From: Blattamonas nauphoetae
Taxonomy: Eukaryota; Preaxostyla; Oxymonadida
Direction of reading: 5' to 3'
Length of the DNA stretch: 64,000 bases
Assembly (NCBI GenBank): GCA_033064195.1
Contig: JARBJD010000006.1
Coordinates: 62,001 to 126,000, forward strand
Every line of letters begins with the position of its first letter. Position 1 is the stretch's first letter. Shown here piece after piece: positions 53,930 to 64,000 of this stretch. Below the pieces are notes generated by a model. It worked only from the letters and a program-made list of their open reading frames with translations. It searched no databases and was not told where the DNA came from. Position numbers and translations under genes: made by a program.

Positions 53930-55003
53930 CTACCAAAGCCTTGGAAGATTCATGCCATGTTGAATACTCAATTCTAACAATTTGTCAAGAAGATACTCTC
54001 CAAAGTGAGAGTTTTTATCGTTGAACAGCTTTTCCTCGAACACGTCTTCGATGCCCTCCATTCTCAAACATCGAATGATTGTTGCGCCTGATCGACGAAT
54101 CTCTCTGCCTTGTTTGTTCCATTCTCGCTGGGATTTGATCATATAATACAGAAAATTCCAGATTGATTCGTCAATTTCGAATAGCGTGAGACAATTCGGG
54201 ATCGTGAGGAATACAGGCGGAACGACAACAAAATCCAGTGGTGGTTGATAGTATGGGGATATTTCGAGGATTCGGGCGAGAAGAGCCAGAAAATACTTAG
54301 ATTGCTCACCATCGATGATCGAAAAGCGATTCGTGCACAAATGCCATATATACTTCTCCGAAGGGGCGAGAACTTGCTTCAAAACCGTCTCGTGAACGGA
54401 TTGAAGTTCATTTTCATCTTCATCTTTGAGTTGTGTGAGACCAGCCGGTGTTGACAGCCAGAATGAATTGGTAATGACATGAATGAGATAGGTGTGGATA
54501 TGTTCGTAATCTGACAACCAAAGAGACTGTGGATTGAGAGTGATGATGAGTTGAGGGATCAGATCAGCTTTGACGAGGGTTAGTTGGAATTTAGCAGTAC
54601 AGTTCAAAATCAGATTTTGGACAACCCTCATTGTTTCTGTAATGATGACACGATTGGTACAAGAAATGAGCACCATAATGGACTGTACGAAGTCTTTCAA
54701 AAAATCATCGAAGTTCGAAGCGAGGCTGTTGAGAAAAGCATCTGCTGAATCTTCACCCCAAGGAACCACATATTCAAGAAATTTCAGGGCTTTAACAACC
54801 AAAGATTCATCAAGTTCAGGCTGCAACTTCACAGTGGCAACAAGAGATCGAAATACTATGATCTTTTCGTGTTCAGATTCAGGCTCTTCTTCGTTCCAAT
54901 TCAGAAACGGAGAGCAGTCTAGAGAATGTGAAAAGCAGTGTGAAGAGATACCAGGGTAGGGAGAATCAGGGGATGAGGATTGCTTCGTGTCTAAAGTACT
55001 CAT
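53930..55003 (-). CDS. helical-repeat multigene-family protein, 357 aa
   Basis: Single frame from ATG 55003 to TGA. The N-terminal part is Ser-rich (MSTLDTKQSSSPDSPYPG), then CSPFLNWNEEEPESEHEK leads into paired amphipathic helices (ESLVVKALKFLEYVVPW, LIPQLIITLNPQSLWLSD). It looks like an ARM/HEAT-type solenoid without enzyme motifs. From recollection, near-identical openings (CSPFLNW, KFLEYVVPWGEDSADAFL) are common in oxymonad hypothetical proteins, which is part of my reason for that assignment. It appears complete, with no intron or break. The G-rich minisatellite lies downstream. Confidence 0.75.
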   Translation of the reverse strand: MSTLDTKQSSSPDSPYPGISSHCFSHSLDCSPFLNWNEEEPESEHEKIIVFRSLVATVKLQPELDESLVVKALKFLEYVVPWGEDSADAFLNSLASNFDDFLKDFVQSIMVLISCTNRVIITETMRVVQNLILNCTAKFQLTLVKADLIPQLIITLNPQSLWLSDYEHIHTYLIHVITNSFWLSTPAGLTQLKDEDENELQSVHETVLKQVLAPSEKYIWHLCTNRFSIIDGEQSKYFLALLARILEISPYYQPPLDFVVVPPVFLTIPNCLTLFEIDESIWNFLYYMIKSQREWNKQGREIRRSGATIIRCLRMEGIEDVFEEKLFNDKNSHFGEYLLDKLLELSIQHGMNLPRLW

Positions 55004-55937
55004 TCTTTCAGATTCAGAGAATTAACACTCGTTATGGGGCAGAACGAAAAGAGAAAGAAAGATATTTAGATGAAATTGATGTCCAAAGGTCGTCATTCCG
55101 ATTGAAACAGAGAAGAAACACACAGAGTGGTGTTCAATGGTATCTACTTGTCAACACAACTTCGTCCCGTCTGCTCCTGCTTCCGCTTCTGCTGTTGACT
55201 CGGCACGGACTCCACTGTTGCCAACTATTCTTGCAGTCACCAGACAGCACCGATGCATGAGGTGAGCGAAGACGATGATGTGATGTGTCAGGCCCAATTG
55301 CGGCGACTGCGGAGACAACGTAGTACGCCATGTGATCAGCTGCGTCAGTGATTGGTCGGCCTGCCCTCTTGCATACCGTTGTGTTCGCTTGTGCTGCCTC
55401 CGCTCAAGTCAGCCAACTGCAATCTCGTCCATCCCTCGAGTGTATTTTGGGTTGGTTTTGTGGAAGAGTGAAGAGACAGCCCCTCATCAGTTGCGGTGTG
55501 GTCAATGAGAGCGACAAAAAGTGACACCGAGCTTCGTCTGCGGTGGCGGAGACAGACTGTTCGATGCGTGCGAGGGGAGTCGTGCGCTTTCGCCTCTTCG
55601 CATCTCTCCTCTCCTCACTCTTCTTCCTTCTCTCCCTCACATCCTTGTTTTTAGGATGCAACAGAGCCGACAAAGATCGCACACAACAGTGTGTATTGTC
55701 CAAAAGAAGTCAGAAATTGGCCGAAAGAGTCGCAGGTTCATGTCTGTTTCTATTCTCGTTTCTGAAGGTTCATGCCCTGCAGATTGCTCCATTCAATCGA
55801 GTCATGTCATGTTTCCATGGAGTTCCGCTGAGTGTTAAGTCGAGACAGTCGATGAAATGAATAACAAGATAACATATCTTTGGGAGAAGAATCTGTGATG
55901 AGTGAATCATGCACTGCCCAAAACTGATTTATGCCAT
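55004..55937. other. intergenic, no supported gene
   Basis: A more GC-rich stretch between the helical-repeat gene and the large minus-strand gene. Short frames on both strands (for example 55521-55860) are Ser/Leu-rich overlapping shadows without recognisable features. No repeat or RNA gene seen. Confidence 0.4.
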
Positions 55938-58900
55938 CTAAAATCCTCCAAACTGATCACCGAATTGAGGATTGCCCAACGGATTAGCCATTTGGGCATT
56001 TCCAAATGGGAACCCCGCTACAGGATGGCCAAACATTCCAGTCCCTGTCAGCATCGGAATTGCATTTGCTCCGAGAAATTGAAGATATCGCTGGTTATGA
56101 TGGGCACTCATATCGACCCTGTCCTCCACACCTTCTTCCGCGAGTGTGCACATGATCAGATCGACGCGTGAGGGGTGCTGCTGGCGACAGGTGTGAGGGT
56201 TCCTCCTCTCTCTTCCATCTCCCCTCTGCTTTCCTTGATACATTTGATCCGCGTATCGAATCAATTCGGGCAGTGATGAGTCGTGGCGGATCAACAGTGT
56301 GGCTGTCGAGTGGAGCAAGTTTGAGAGAGATGGACGAGCTGCCCACTCTTTCCGTGCGACTGCAACCAGAGGATGCATCAGTGTGCTCGAAATCGTCGAG
56401 AAGAACGACTGGACAGACATGTATTCATCTTCTCCACTCACACAATCACTGCCTGTCTTCAGCATCGCCTCCACAAGTCTGTTCAAAACTTCCGAAAGCC
56501 TGCAGAGTGCATCGATGGTGAAGAGGCGGTTCGGTGACGAAAAAAGGGCAGTGAAGAGTGCAATCCAAATCTGATTCGGTGAATAATTTGGGTTGCTTTG
56601 AGACGTGTGAAGTGAGGTGACGTGGTGGAGAGGAGAAGACTGGTTTTTCCTCACTTGTCCAGACGATTCCAATAGTTCGCATCCAATCTCGATCATTCGC
56701 TTCACCAACGACTCAACTGTCCCTGACTTTTCTCCTTCCAGATTCTGCCACATTCTTCGGATTGTTAGCTCAACTGGCTCGTCCAATGGTTGAAGTTGTG
56801 CCATGAAAGGATTGATCGTGGAGAGTGAAGACTGGGGAAGAGCAAGAATCGATTTCAGAAGGAAAGAAGAGACGAACGAGAGAAGAGATTGGGTGGCGGG
56901 TGAAGATTGTGAAGCAACTGGGACATCAATCGTCGACAGAGAAATCGGATTGGCACTGTTGCTGGTTCTCGTCGAGATTCCAACAAACACCTCAATCAGA
57001 GTGCACACAGTCTGAACATCTTCATTCTGCATCAATGAAATCAGGAGAGGGACGAACGGAGTCGAGTCCGCATTCATCCAGATGATCTGTCTCGACAGAA
57101 TCTGCAGACAACACTGGAGAATGGTCTTCCTTTCTTTCTCCCTCTCCGCTGCTCCCTCATCATCCCCTTCGCTTTCTCCCCCTCTCCCTTCATTGTTCAG
57201 ATCTCCAAGCACTTTCAAAAGCAGAGTCATCATCTCCTCGCTCGCCTCCATCCGACCCACCATCCTTCCGTGCATCGACTGCCGTGTCGGGAGCTGACAC
57301 CCTTTCTCAATCCAATTCCACGCATGGCTCGCCAGCTCCACATTGTTTGTCTGTCCAGCACACCTCAACAGGCGAGTCTGTACTTCATCCGAGAAGCTGA
57401 CTCCTTGGCTCCCTAATTGAACAGCGCCCAATGCCAGCGAAGACAGCACAACACGCATTTGGTCGTCGTTCTCTGCTTCCATTAGCATCGTCTCGATCGT
57501 ATCTGTTGACAGGTTCGTCGACGTGCATATCAGCTCCGTAAACAACATCCATCTCTGCTCTCCCTCAGCTGTGTCCATTTGATCAGATATCGACGCCGCC
57601 AGTTCGTTCTGAAATGGCAGGAATCCTCCTCCAAATGATGATGACGGGCGAGCGGGAAGGGAATGAGACACACATAGTTTTGTCAACCGCAAAAGTGTTG
57701 TCGGAGTGCGATAGGAGTCAGTGAGGGCGAGATCCAACACAACGCGACAGATCTTCGATAGATATTGGTCATTATTCCCGCGAAAGTTGCTCAGCTGGTT
57801 CATGATGAACACGAGTGCAGACGGCTTCGATGCAGCGTCCAGATGGGGAAGGAGGTGGAGCACAGTTGCCACTCCAACTGATAGATTGTGGCGAAGTCCA
57901 ATTTGGATTTGCTGAATTAAAGCTGAGGAAGCGAGCATGATTAACTGCACGGTGAATGTTCTGAGTGCTGGAAGAGTGGTGGCGATCGGCTGTGTCTTCC
58001 AGAATGATGGCATCGTCGGAGTCTGAGTAAGTGAGGGAGAGAACGAATGATGGCGGATAAATGTCGGGTTGACAGTGTTGAACACATTCACCAGACATCG
58101 CAAAGTGTCTACGACGAGTGTCACTGTCAGGATGCTCTTGGAGGGGTCAGGTCGGTGTTCACCGTCAGCATCGTTGAATTTCAGAAGTGTTGACCCGATC
58201 GAGGCACAGAGTGATGGAGTGTCATCAGCGTTTGGCACGTGTGTCTCCAACACCCAATCTGGGGGAATTGGGAACGAGAGTGGAGTCTCGAACAGGATCG
58301 TCTTCACTTCTCCCTCCGACAGCCCGCATCCACGCGCGATCTCAGAGACTGCTGCATCCGAAAGGACGATGTCTGTGCTCGCTGACAGAAGAATCAGAAG
58401 ACCAAGCACCGACGTATGCAGACTCAGTGTGCCAGAATTCTGGGCTTTCTTTGTTTCTTGTCTGGTGATCGTTCCCAAGACTCCCAGAAATGACATCCAG
58501 TCTGCAGTGTCTGTCCCAAAACTCAGACAGCGATGATTGTTCTCTGTGGATGGCACGACACGAGCAGTGTCAAAGAGTGAACGGACCAGCCAGTTCATTA
58601 TTTGGAAATGTGAGTTCCCAATCAGAGATGCCAAAAGTGCCGGTCTTGTAGTGGCAAGGCGAACACAGAATGTCCGAAGTTGAGCTGTCAAGCGAGGGGA
58701 GAGGAGGATGGGAAGTGTTCTTTGGGGAGGATTTGCTGACAAGAAATCTGTTGCCAACGTGGATGGGCATGAAGCAATGAGACAGAGCAAGTCCGGTGAT
58801 TTCGAGAGCAGCACTGAACAGAGGGATTGGGTTGTGAAGAGCTCGGACTCGAGGAAATGGTCAACATGTTCGAGATGGTCTGCGAAAAGGAAGAAATCTC

Positions 58901-60349
58901 TGAGGGAATTGAAAAAAGAGAGACTGGTCAAGAAATAAGAGAGATATTGGGCTGCAGGTTGCGTGAAGATAGGGTTGTCAGTTTTAAGGGAGATTGTGAC
59001 TAGTTTTGTGATTCGATCAAGAAAATCCTGAAAAGTCTCTCATGAGGAAAACAGCAAACAGATGACGTCTCCACAACACCAATGATATCAAAAAGCAGTT
59101 TTGTGCGGAAACTATCCAAAGGACTCGTTCGTGAGGATGATTCAATCTTCGCCTTGTATTCACGCACATATGCAATCATACGAGCAAAAACCCGAGGTTC
59201 AACTTCAGTCATTGCACATCTCAAGAATTCTGAGGATATTAAGTGAGAAAGCTTGGTGAATTCGTCGATTTCTGCACCGGACAACTGTCACTCCGACTTC
59301 CGGTTCTTGGGTCTTGAAACAAGGAATAAAGGGTGCGATCAGACAATACATTTATTTAACTCCATTTCAGTTTTTCTCCACTTCACAAAACTGCAGTTCA
59401 GAACTTCTCAAATTGAATCAATGATTTAGTGATCGGTGTTCAGCTATAGTTGGTGAGAACTGTGGCTTGCGAACCCATAATTCACTCCGATCATCACCAA
59501 ATTCAGACCTCACAACAGCTTTCACTTCAAATACTGTCCCTTGTTTCTCCTATCTCATTTTCGTAACTTGTTTCCCTTCATCATTAACCTAAATTCGCAA
59601 AACACCGACGATCTAACCTTACCTCAATTTGGCAAGACCCAAGAACCGGAAGCCGGAGTGACAGAATTCGTCTCGGTCGGAGGGGGTATTTACACAGAAG
59701 TAGTCCACAAGGGTAATAAAAGCATCCCAAAGATCTTCGTGGCGCAGGAGCGACATGCAATTCGACACTATAAGGATTTTCTCTCGAGAATCGTGATCTG
59801 AACGATCACTCACGACTTGTTCGAGAAGTGATCGGGATATCCCTGACTCGTGCAACATAACACTGAGGTCTTCATGTGATAGATCTGACAACAATTTATT
59901 CAAGTCGAATGGCATACGATAAGTGTCGAGTTTGAAGACGAACTGACAAAAAGACTAAACAAGGAATAACAAGGAAGATATGGCAGAAACACCTGGATAC
60001 CTCTCTATCCTGTGCGAGGAGTGATGTGCCCAACAGTAGAAGCATCTCGTGTCGCTCGGCTGGAGTGACATGTCTTCCATATCCTAATAACGCCAATAAT
60101 GATAAATATCACTGAACACAGACGATTGAAGAACAAAAGTGCATGTTGGAGTATTTCTGGCTGGTCAGCATTCTCAGGATTTCGCGATGAGGCGATATGT
60201 TCTCTGAATTTGTTCATCGGGTCTTCTACATTCATTGGGATAACGATTGCGTTTTGAAGGGGCTGAAACTGTTCTCCTAAGCCACCAGCATACATTGGTT
60301 GATGAGGTGGCCGGAATGCCATTCGAGCTACTTGTTTGGTTCGTGCCAT
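55938..60349 (-). CDS. large helical-repeat protein, 4 exons, 1294 aa, MITE in exon 3
   Basis: Exons 60349-60124, 60083-60001, 59942-59075 (split by the MITE at 59285-59664) and 59027-55938 join through introns of 40, 58 and 47 nt. With the MITE and one AA removed the total is 3885 nt, exactly 1294 residues plus TAG. The N-terminal part reads FFNRYGRHVTPAERHEML then LLAQDREFVFKLDTYRMPF and flows across the MITE as TPSDRDE-LSGAEIDEF. The body is HEAT/ARM-like helices. The C-terminus is Gly/Phe-rich (FGNAQMANPLGNPQFGDQ). There are no catalytic motifs; a scaffold role in a nuclear or transport complex is a guess. With the MITE present, translation from ATG 60349 would break in exon 3, so this allele may be null. 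Confidence 0.7.
59285..59664. mobile_element. 380-bp MITE in a coding exon, TSD AA
   Basis: Inverted ends CTGTCACTCCG(A/G)CTTCCGG continue for 31 bp (28 nearly perfect bases at 59290-59317 and 59635-59662). AA is duplicated at 59283-59284 and 59665-59666. Removal of element plus one AA joins two coding segments in frame. Non-coding. Size and 2-bp TSD recall the nested element at 13613-13989. Confidence 0.8.
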
Positions 60350-60403
60350 TGTTTGTTATGGTTTGTGAGTTGGCCATCCAGAAAAGACAAATATCCTCGA
60401 ATA

Positions 60404-60640
60404 TCAAAGGGTAAAGTGACGTACAAGCATACACTCTTTCTCCTCTCCAAATTCAACCATATCATCGGCAATCCACACTACTTCTGGTTGCCACAGTGAT
60501 TCAACCATTGGCTCACGTGAGTTGCGGTCACAGATCAAAACTATACCTCCCCCATCAACATTAGTTCCATTTTGTCGGTATGTGGTTCGTGACTTGTCCA
60601 AATGATTGTCGAAGAGAAGGATTTCTCTCCCTTGTGTCAT
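60404..60640 (-). CDS. small protein or exon of unknown function, 78 aa
   Basis: A compact frame from ATG 60640 to TGA with good protein character (GGGIVLICDRNSREPMVE, PEVVWIADDMVEFGEEKE). It lies just upstream of the 1294-residue gene on the same strand. It may be a complete small gene or an exon of a longer one whose remaining parts I cannot place. No family recognised. A plus-strand frame overlaps its 5' end. Confidence 0.4.
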   Translation of the reverse strand: MTQGREILLFDNHLDKSRTTYRQNGTNVDGGGIVLICDRNSREPMVESLWQPEVVWIADDMVEFGEEKECMLVRHFTL

Positions 60641-60771
60641 CTACACTTTCCGGCAGACCCAACTTCAGGTTCCAGCTTTGAAGGCAATTCTCGGTCATGA
60701 AGGGTCTCTTTTTCTCATCTTTTCACTTTTCTTGCCTTTCTTGTCCTCCCTCTTTCGTCAGTACGTCTCGG

Positions 60772-60971
60772 GAACTTCAGACGCTGCTTTGACATATTTC
60801 ACGCTGATCACGTCACTACTCTCTTTGCCTCTCACTCAACGAACTCTCCCTGTTCGACACAACTCTGTGACTTGCGATTGTACCGCTCTTCTACAACGAC
60901 ATCAGAGTGACGAAACCATCGTCTACGTTCCTATGGCCTTTTTTGAAGAATCTGACGCTGAACAAAACAGG
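60772..60971 (+). CDS. exon-like frame of unknown gene
   Basis: Bounded on the left by an acceptor-like pyrimidine tract ending TCAG at 60771 and on the right by a possible GT donor near 60977. It reads SGTSDAALTYFTLITSLLS then DETIVYVPMAFFEESDAEQN. It could be an internal exon of a gene beginning near 60640. None of the donor and acceptor pairs I tried joins it in frame to the gene at 61085. Unknown function. Confidence 0.35.
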
Positions 60972-61084
60972 AAAGTGTGAATTACCCTTCGATTATCTTC
61001 GACTCTTCTCTCTTCCTCATTCTCCCATCTTCTCTTCCCCTTTTCTTTTCTTTATTTCGTCAATCCTACAGATAATACGTCCTC

Positions 61085-61936
61085 ATGCGCCCCGACACCA
61101 TCACTCTCCTTTCCACCCTCTTCGCCATCGGACACCAATCCAGCGACAAGCCAATCCCGCCCTTAGTCAACACAGACAAGCCGTATGTCTTCTTCCTCAA
61201 CCACATCAACGAACCTGGTCGGTCCGAAGTCTCTTTGTCGGTGGAGGTTGCGAAGGAGGAGGCACAGAGGATCACAGACCAGCTGTCACACTTCATTTTG
61301 GAGAAAGGGGAGAAGGAGACGGTTGAATCGGAAGAAGAGAAGTCAGTCCAGTTGGTGCCGATTCGGCCTCCCAAGCGCAAGTTGGAGAAGGAGGAGGAGG
61401 ATCAGGAGCAGAACGAAGACACGTCGGAGATCGAGGGCAGCAGCGAGTCAGATCTGTTCGAAGGAGAGGAGAAGAAAACAGCTGAAGAGAAAGGGAAGGA
61501 GAATCAAAAAAAGAGAATGAACCGATAGAACAAGACAGAATCGTCGCTGACACCTCAACCACGCAAACACCCACAACAGCACCGACGACAACAACCAGCT
61601 CAAGAACCCATGCCGTTCCCACCGCCGGCCGAAAGTGATGGCCGAGGGAGTGATGAAGCAGTCGCGTCAATTATGTCGTTTGGGGAAGACCGTATAGTCA
61701 GGAACAGGCAGTTCATGTTTGTGAACGATCCATCGGGGCAGTATGCGTGGAAGGGGACGTGCCACAACTTTGTGGAGTCGACAGTGCTCGCGAAGTCGAG
61801 GGAGTCGAGCATGGTCCCGGAAGAGAAGAGTCAGATCATGAAACCCTCCATTCTCAGCATTCAATCCGCAGTCTTCCCCATTTGTTGTACTTCTTCGTCT
61901 TTTTCGTTACATTCCAACTGGGCACAGTTCATTTAA
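61085..61936 (+). CDS. acidic/charged protein, 147 aa to TAG, frame continues 136 codons beyond
   Basis: ATG 61085 opens a frame with a folded N-terminal half (ITLLSTLFAIGHQSSDKPI, KPYVFFLNHINEPGRSEVS) and a Glu/Lys-rich acidic tail ending at TAG 61526-61528. The same frame then stays open to 61936 through a Gln/Pro-rich linker and a protein-like segment (SFGEDRIVRNRQFMFVND, GQYAWKGTCHNFV). The simplest reading is a 147-residue protein. A nonsense mutation or read-through of a 283-residue protein is possible. No family recognised; the tail resembles those of nuclear proteins. Confidence 0.45.
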
Positions 61937-62102
61937 AACAGAAAAAGCAAGAAAATTCAACTTTTTTCGAAGCACAGGCAGATTTCAACAAAATCCATTG
62001 TCCGCTGAGAATGCGGAGATATTCGGAGGAGTTGGGCGAGCCATTTTTGTTATTGGGGGTAGATCATTTCCTTCTTCACTTGAACAAGATTGATCCAATC
62101 AT

Positions 62103-64000
62103 ATGACAGATTCTATCCAAGTTCCTGTGGGATGTATGTTCCTTTTCTCGGTTTCAATATCCTTTTGAATCTTTGCGTCCTGCTCAGATTCGTTCGTTCG
62201 AATCATCAACTCAGGGGGGTTTGGAACGGTTGTGGAAATGATTGAAAAGTCCACCAACATCCACTATGCGGGAAAGATAGTGCAGTGCTTAACACAGCAA
62301 CATAAAAACAGATTCGATCGAGAAGTTGGAAGACTGAAAACATTCTCGCATCCTCGAATCATCAAATTGAAGGAAGCTGTGACAATAGATGGCTACAATG
62401 TGATGGTGATGGAACTGGGCGGAAAGTCCCTTGCTGATGTTGTGAAAGACTGTTCAGAAAGGAAAGTTCTGATGCCTCGCGATGTTTGTTCGTTGATCGC
62501 CTTTTATTCTTGTTCTTTTTCGTAAACTTGATTTTATATTTATTTTGTGTTGATACATTGTTGGTGGGTTGATTATTTCAGGAAGTATATCAAGTGATGG
62601 AGGATATCGCTTCCGCACTGGAAGAGATGCACAATCGTCCAGGTGGAAGGACGGCTCACGGCGACATCAAAATGGAGAACATCCTGATGGACCCAGATGG
62701 CCATGCGAAACTCTGTGTGCCTCTTCTTTGATCTCCCTCATCCTTCTCTTTGTATCCCTCCTCTCTGGTCATCTGTTCTTCGTCGAAGGTGATTTTGGGG
62801 CAGCCGAATCGGAAGATGTGTCCGTCAGTCGTTCTGTGATATCGCAGTTGTACGTGTCGCCGGAGCGGATGGAGTCAGAAACGGGAGCAGCGACATGCGA
62901 GGCAGATGTGTGGTCGTTGGGAGTTGTGCTGTATTGGCTGCTGTTTGGAGAGCCACCCTTCCCGAGCAAGAATCCAGTCCATGTGATTCGAGCGATTTCC
63001 TCTTTCAAAGCAACGTCGATCAAGAACACGTGTGGAGAGGAAGAACGAGCCCTGCTGATGCGAATGATGGATCCTGTCTGCCCATCTCGCAATTGTTCAT
63101 CCCTCCTTTTCTCTCTTCCTCTTTTCTGTTGATCAGTGTGTTGAAACTCGAGTGACGTGTCACCAGCTGTGTAGTGGAAAGGCGTTCCGATGCATCGTGG
63201 ACACACCCGCAGGTGTTTGGAAGCTGAAAGACTCCGACGAGAAAGCACTGTCGACAAGGTTGGCTGAAGACGAATTCACTGCTCGACTTGCACAAGCAGA
63301 AGAAGAAAAGCGGATGATAAGGAGAGAGAAAGACAAGCTGTCAGATGAAGTGAAGAGAATGAAAGAAGAACTTGGAGAGGTGAGAAAAGAGAAAGAGAAG
63401 AGTGAACGAGAGAAGAGTGAGTTATTTGACAAGATCGAGCGGATGAGAATGATGATGAAAACCGAATGGACAGGAACAGAATCTCTTCGGATTTTCGACA
63501 GAACTGCTCACACACTCACACCAACCACTCTCACACAGATCATCAAACTCGAAACTGCGACTTGGAGGACGGCATTCACTCTTCCGATCGACGAGGGAGA
63601 GTGGGAATTTAAAATCAGAGGTGATAGCATCAACTGGATAGTGAGTTTATTCTTCTCTCTTCTCACCCTTTCAGTGCTTGGCTTCCTCCAATATCCTCTC
63701 CCAGAAGATGCCACCCAATGGCAATGTGGATACTATGACAGTGGAATTGGTGGTGATTTCATTCTTTGGGATGGCAGAATGTGGAAAGATGTAGAACTCA
63801 AGCCAGCAGGAACAAACAAAAAGTGCGAGAAAGCTGGGCAAACAGCCGCAATTCGTGTGAACATGTCGACGAGAGAAGCAAAACTGTTTGTGGACGACGA
63901 GGAACAACCTGGGATCTTCACCGACATCCCTTCTCCTCTCTGCCTCGGAATCACAACACACTATCAAGCAACATCAATTGATGTCGTCTGGCTCAAACGA
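62103..64000 (+). CDS. protein kinase, coiled coil and SPRY-like domain, 3' end beyond window
   Basis: Exons 62103-62133, 62188-62483, 62582-62714, 62789-63075, 63137-63644 and 63675 onward join in phase through introns of 54, 98, 74, 61 and 30 nt. The kinase domain has the glycine loop NSGGFGTVVE (18-27), Lys40 (YAGKIV), catalytic AHGDIKMEN (Asp137, with HGD for HRD), CDFGAAE (Asp155), SPERM for APE, and DVWSLGVVLYWLLFGEPPF, as in NEK-like kinases. A Glu/Lys coiled coil (about 63280-63460) follows, then a beta-rich segment (WRTAFTLPIDEGEWEFKIRG, later REAKLFVDDEEQPGIF) that looks like a SPRY/B30.2-type sandwich. It is likely an active Ser/Thr kinase with a ligand-binding tail. It runs off the window. 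Confidence 0.8.

Noticed and set aside
60338-60349. Protein start MARTKQ, identical to the first residues of histone H3
   Set aside because: The following sequence (VARMAFRPPHQPMYAGG) is not H3, and the exon joins a long helical protein in phase.

Overview
The window looks like nuclear DNA of a protist. Genes are dense and lie on both strands, and many are split by very short GT-AG introns (30 to 120 nt). All three standard stop codons end genes. There are large membrane proteins with beta-helix (polymorphic membrane protein-like) ectodomains, protein kinases, and a multigene family of long helical-repeat proteins. From recalled resemblance of these families I suspect an oxymonad metamonad (Blattamonas/Monocercomonoides type). 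No search was run, so this is inference.

Layout. 1-1321 (-): start of a secreted or membrane beta-helix protein, cut by the window edge. 1467-5145 (-): an 11-exon kinase fused to a C2H2-type zinc-finger array. 5649-6749 (+): unknown helical protein. 6911-10902 (+): a 1287-residue Ser/Pro/Gln-rich protein in four exons. 11225-11703 (-): an Mss4/DSS4 homologue. 11784-21407 (+) and 25854-37668 (+): two copies, A and B, of one helical-repeat gene. Both are split at the same site by the same 9-bp-duplication transposon, and each has gained three different further insertions. Between them lie a helical-repeat gene with a premature stop (21769-24519, -) and a striking array of hairpins inside a 15-bp closing stem (24887-25130). 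39571-40278 (-): an Fe/Mn superoxide dismutase with a signal peptide. 40441-52223 (+): a membrane pseudokinase gene broken by three successive DNA transposons. 53930-55003 (-): a helical-repeat protein. 55938-60349 (-): a four-exon 1294-residue helical protein with a 380-bp MITE in an exon. 60404-61936: small genes. 62103-64000 (+): a kinase, coiled-coil and SPRY-like protein running off the end.

The dominant theme is DNA transposons. At least 16 insertions can be delimited to the base by target-site duplications (TSDs), terminal inverted repeats (TIRs) or empty sites in the sister copy. They include an intact-looking mariner, hAT-like elements with 8-bp TSDs, elements with 9-bp TSDs that carry host-like gene fragments, a MITE group with 3-bp TSDs, and 2-bp-TSD MITEs. 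Several sit in coding exons, and removing the element with one TSD copy restores the reading frame exactly. Most insertions therefore look recent.

Copies A and B give an internal clock. The shared transposon body is almost identical between them, while blocks of host exon are strongly diverged. This points to patchwork gene conversion or recombination among paralogues rather than uniform ageing.
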